This document shows positions 31,843-33,816 of a DNA stretch of 33,816 bases, piece by piece (the stretch's first letter is position 1; every line of letters begins with the position of its first letter). The translations under genes were made by a program, and so were the position numbers. The stretch is from Bacillota bacterium (lineage in GTDB: Bacteria > Bacillota > Clostridia > Lachnospirales > Lachnospiraceae), in NCBI GenBank assembly GCA_030526045.1, contig JAUNDN010000029.1, forward strand, positions 1 through 33,816, written 5' to 3'. Below the pieces are notes generated by a model. That model worked only from the letters and a program-made list of their open reading frames with translations, was not told where the DNA came from and searched no databases.

Positions 31843-33603
31843 CTACTTATTTTCCACCAGGCTTATTGCCCCGAATTTACACTTTTTCATACAAAGACCA
31901 CAGCCGTTGCACATAACCGGATCAATCTGCGCCGTTCCGTCTTCTGCCTTATGAATTGCCGGGCAACCATCTGCAAGACACATGCCGCATTTTTTACATT
32001 TCTCGGTATCCACCACACACTTTCCTTTGGGAACAAAGGTTTTCAGCAGTGCGCACTGGGATTTGGTGATAATGACAGACACCTCTTCCCGCTGTGTCTC
32101 GGTCTTCACCAGTCTCTCAATTTCATCGGTATCGAAAGCATCCACCTCATAGACATGTTCAATCCCCATCGCCTTACAAAGCTTATAAAGGTTGATCATG
32201 TAGGTGGTATCTCCCATCAATGTCTTTCCGGTTGCCGCATGATCCTGATGGCCTGTCATTCCGGTAGTTGAATTATCCAGAATGATCACGGTACCCGTTG
32301 CCTTGTTATAAACCATGTTCATCAAGGAGTTGACACCCGTATGTAAAAAGGTAGAGTCTCCGATCACTGCCACCCAGTTCTTGACATAGTCCTTTCCCTT
32401 AGCCTTTTCCATACCATGAAGGTTGGAAATGCTGGCTCCCATGCAGACAGTGGTATCCACCACACCAAGAGGAGCAACTGCTCCCAGCGTATAACATCCG
32501 ATATCACCGGAGGCATGGATCTTCAGCTTCTTCAAAACAGAATATACACTTCTGTGCGGACAGCCCGGACACAAAATAGGAGGTCTTGCCGGCACCTGTG
32601 CAGGTTCCTGCGCGGTAATCTCCTGCCCTAAGATTGCTTTCCGCAGCATATTGGCACTGTACTCACCCTGCACAGTAAATATTTCTTTGCCGATTGCCTT
32701 AATGCCCCAGGATTTTACCTGTTCTTCAATAACCGGCTCCAATTCCTCCACAATATAAAGTTTTTCTACCTTGGAAGCAAATTCCCCGATCAGCTTTCTC
32801 GGAAGAGGATGCACCAGACCAAGCTTCAATACAGAAGCCTCCGGTAATGCTTCCTTCACATACTGATAAGGAATACCGCTTGTGATCACACCGATTTTTG
32901 TATCACGATACTCCACTTTATTGATGTCCAGCGTACAGGCATCTTCAGCCATTCTCTTGAGGCGATCCTCCACTACCAGATGACGCTTGATGGCATTGCC
33001 GGGCATCATGACATTTTTGGCAATATTTCTTTCATATGGCTTATCCTCCGGTACTACTCTCTCCTCCAGATGAACAAGTCCCTGGGAATGGGCCAGCCTG
33101 GTGGTCTCCCTCACCATGATCGGTGTATCATATTCCTCTGAAAGCTCAAAGGCTCTCTTCATAAACACTCTTGCTTCTTCACTGTCTGAAGGCTCAATCA
33201 CAGGAACCATGGCAGCCCTGGCCACCATACGGGAATCCTGTTCATTTTGGGAGCTGTAAATTCCCGGGTCATCCGCTGCCACCAAAACCAGACCGCCGTT
33301 TACTCCGCTGTAGGAAATCGTATAGAGCGGATCTGACGCCACATTTACACCGACATGCTTCATAGATACCAGTGCACGTACACCACTGATTGACGCACCG
33401 ATTGCCACCTCCATAGCCACCTTTTCATTTGGTGACCACTCAGCATAAACCTCATCCTTATATTTAACCAGATTCTCACTGATTTCTGTGCTGGGCGTTC
33501 CCGGATAGGCCGCAGATACCTTTACGCCTGCTTCATAGGCTCCTCTGGCAAGAGCAGCATTTCCCAGCATCACTACCGTTGATCCTGCACATTCTTTACT
33601 CAA
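31843..33603 (-). CDS. iorA: indolepyruvate ferredoxin oxidoreductase, alpha subunit
   Basis: This 586-aa cytoplasmic enzyme subunit combines an N-terminal pyrimidine-binding domain (MLGNAALARGAYEAGVKVSAAYPGTPSTEI), a thiamine-diphosphate domain near residues 370-470 (GDIGCYTLG, GDSTFLHTG, NSTTGMTGHQDHAATG) and a C-terminal ferredoxin domain with two 4Fe-4S motifs (CKKCGMCLADGC and CNGCGLCMKKC). It is the catalytic half of the arylpyruvate:ferredoxin reaction. The start is TTG 33603, with AAAGGTGG 7 nt upstream; this start places the usual MLGN segment near residue 11, as in family members. It is first in the operon iorA-iorB-paaK-ACT. Confidence 0.95.
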   Translation of the reverse strand: MSKECAGSTVVMLGNAALARGAYEAGVKVSAAYPGTPSTEISENLVKYKDEVYAEWSPNEKVAMEVAIGASISGVRALVSMKHVGVNVASDPLYTISYSGVNGGLVLVAADDPGIYSSQNEQDSRMVARAAMVPVIEPSDSEEARVFMKRAFELSEEYDTPIMVRETTRLAHSQGLVHLEERVVPEDKPYERNIAKNVMMPGNAIKRHLVVEDRLKRMAEDACTLDINKVEYRDTKIGVITSGIPYQYVKEALPEASVLKLGLVHPLPRKLIGEFASKVEKLYIVEELEPVIEEQVKSWGIKAIGKEIFTVQGEYSANMLRKAILGQEITAQEPAQVPARPPILCPGCPHRSVYSVLKKLKIHASGDIGCYTLGAVAPLGVVDTTVCMGASISNLHGMEKAKGKDYVKNWVAVIGDSTFLHTGVNSLMNMVYNKATGTVIILDNSTTGMTGHQDHAATGKTLMGDTTYMINLYKLCKAMGIEHVYEVDAFDTDEIERLVKTETQREEVSVIITKSQCALLKTFVPKGKCVVDTEKCKKCGMCLADGCPAIHKAEDGTAQIDPVMCNGCGLCMKKCKFGAISLVENK

Positions 33604-33657
33604 AACTCTTCCACCTTTCTTATTTCCTAGTATTTTTCATATACTTCTATGTCACTG

Positions 33658-33687
33658 GTTATAATCATATCATAGATTTCTTTTCAA
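33658..33687 (-). promoter_or_regulatory. putative promoter of the ior operon
   Basis: On the minus strand TTGAAA (33682-33687) is 18 nt from TATAAC (33658-33663), about 55 bp before the TTG start. The remaining end of the window (33690-33816) shows no gene I can support. Confidence 0.5.
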
Positions 33688-33816
33688 AGGAAAGGAATTG
33701 TGCTAAGATAGTCATAGTAGCAAAATTGATCGGCTCCTTTTTATGCAAAATGCACAATAATTTTTAAGAGCAGATTTATTAAGGACAACTTCAGCAAGCA
33801 CAAATTCATTAAGCAC

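Noticed and set aside
33579-33767. 62-aa open frame at the window end
   Set aside because: It overlaps the iorA start and promoter on the opposite strand and has no ribosome site.
1-33816. CRISPR array, prophage, insertion sequence or rRNA
   Set aside because: No regularly spaced repeats, no transposase or phage-structural proteins and no rRNA sequence were seen on either strand.

Overview
The window looks like chromosomal DNA of an anaerobic Gram-positive Clostridia, most likely a Lachnospiraceae-type gut bacterium. This is inferred from the moderate G+C, strong GGAGG ribosome binding sites, frequent TTG starts, a lipoprotein ABC binding protein, queH-type queuosine synthesis, an ior/paaK cluster, and a secreted protein with the 'EYYAETYPDV' surface motif common in that family. 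I could run no search, so species-level placement is not attempted. All genes but two are on the minus strand. There is no rRNA, insertion sequence, prophage or CRISPR array.

Layout. 4-840 (+) is an AraC-type regulator that converges on an acyltransferase-3 membrane protein (950-2044). 2174-6407 is a tight four-gene unit: deoxycytidylate deaminase, then a VWA protein, a MoxR-like AAA+ ATPase and a leucine-rich-repeat protein, with gaps of 2-5 nt. 6510-7509 is a marR-flavodoxin pair with two palindromic operator boxes, one covering the -10. 7690-10771 is a four-gene run: RNase H with a viroplasmin domain, FMN reductase, an MraY-like transferase and a TIM-barrel isomerase. The 345-bp gap 10772-11116 holds a candidate small structured RNA on the + strand and a minus-strand terminator.

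11117-17675 is a five-gene cluster that looks dedicated to the cell envelope: a small OB-like protein, a 624-aa lipoprotein, a zinc-ribbon protein with one membrane span, a 777-aa protein joining an ECF-type sigma factor to a membrane span and an outer WG-repeat-like domain, and a secreted protein. A tRNA-Gly(CCC) lies upstream. I consider this the most unusual part of the window.

17981-22196 is housekeeping: an ABC-class predicted ATPase translationally coupled to argS, and queH. 22211-27177 is an alpha-galactoside-type utilisation locus: a cytoplasmic GH27 glycosidase, two permeases and a lipoprotein binding protein, divergent from an AraC regulator (27178-28032). The 307-bp divergent promoter region carries repeated TTGCT-(A/T)-TTTT half-sites at AraC-like spacing. 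The locus has no transporter ATPase, so a shared one must serve it.

28038-29330 is purA. 29495-33603 is the operon iorA-iorB-paaK-ACT protein, for CoA-linked aromatic 2-oxoacid and arylacetate metabolism.
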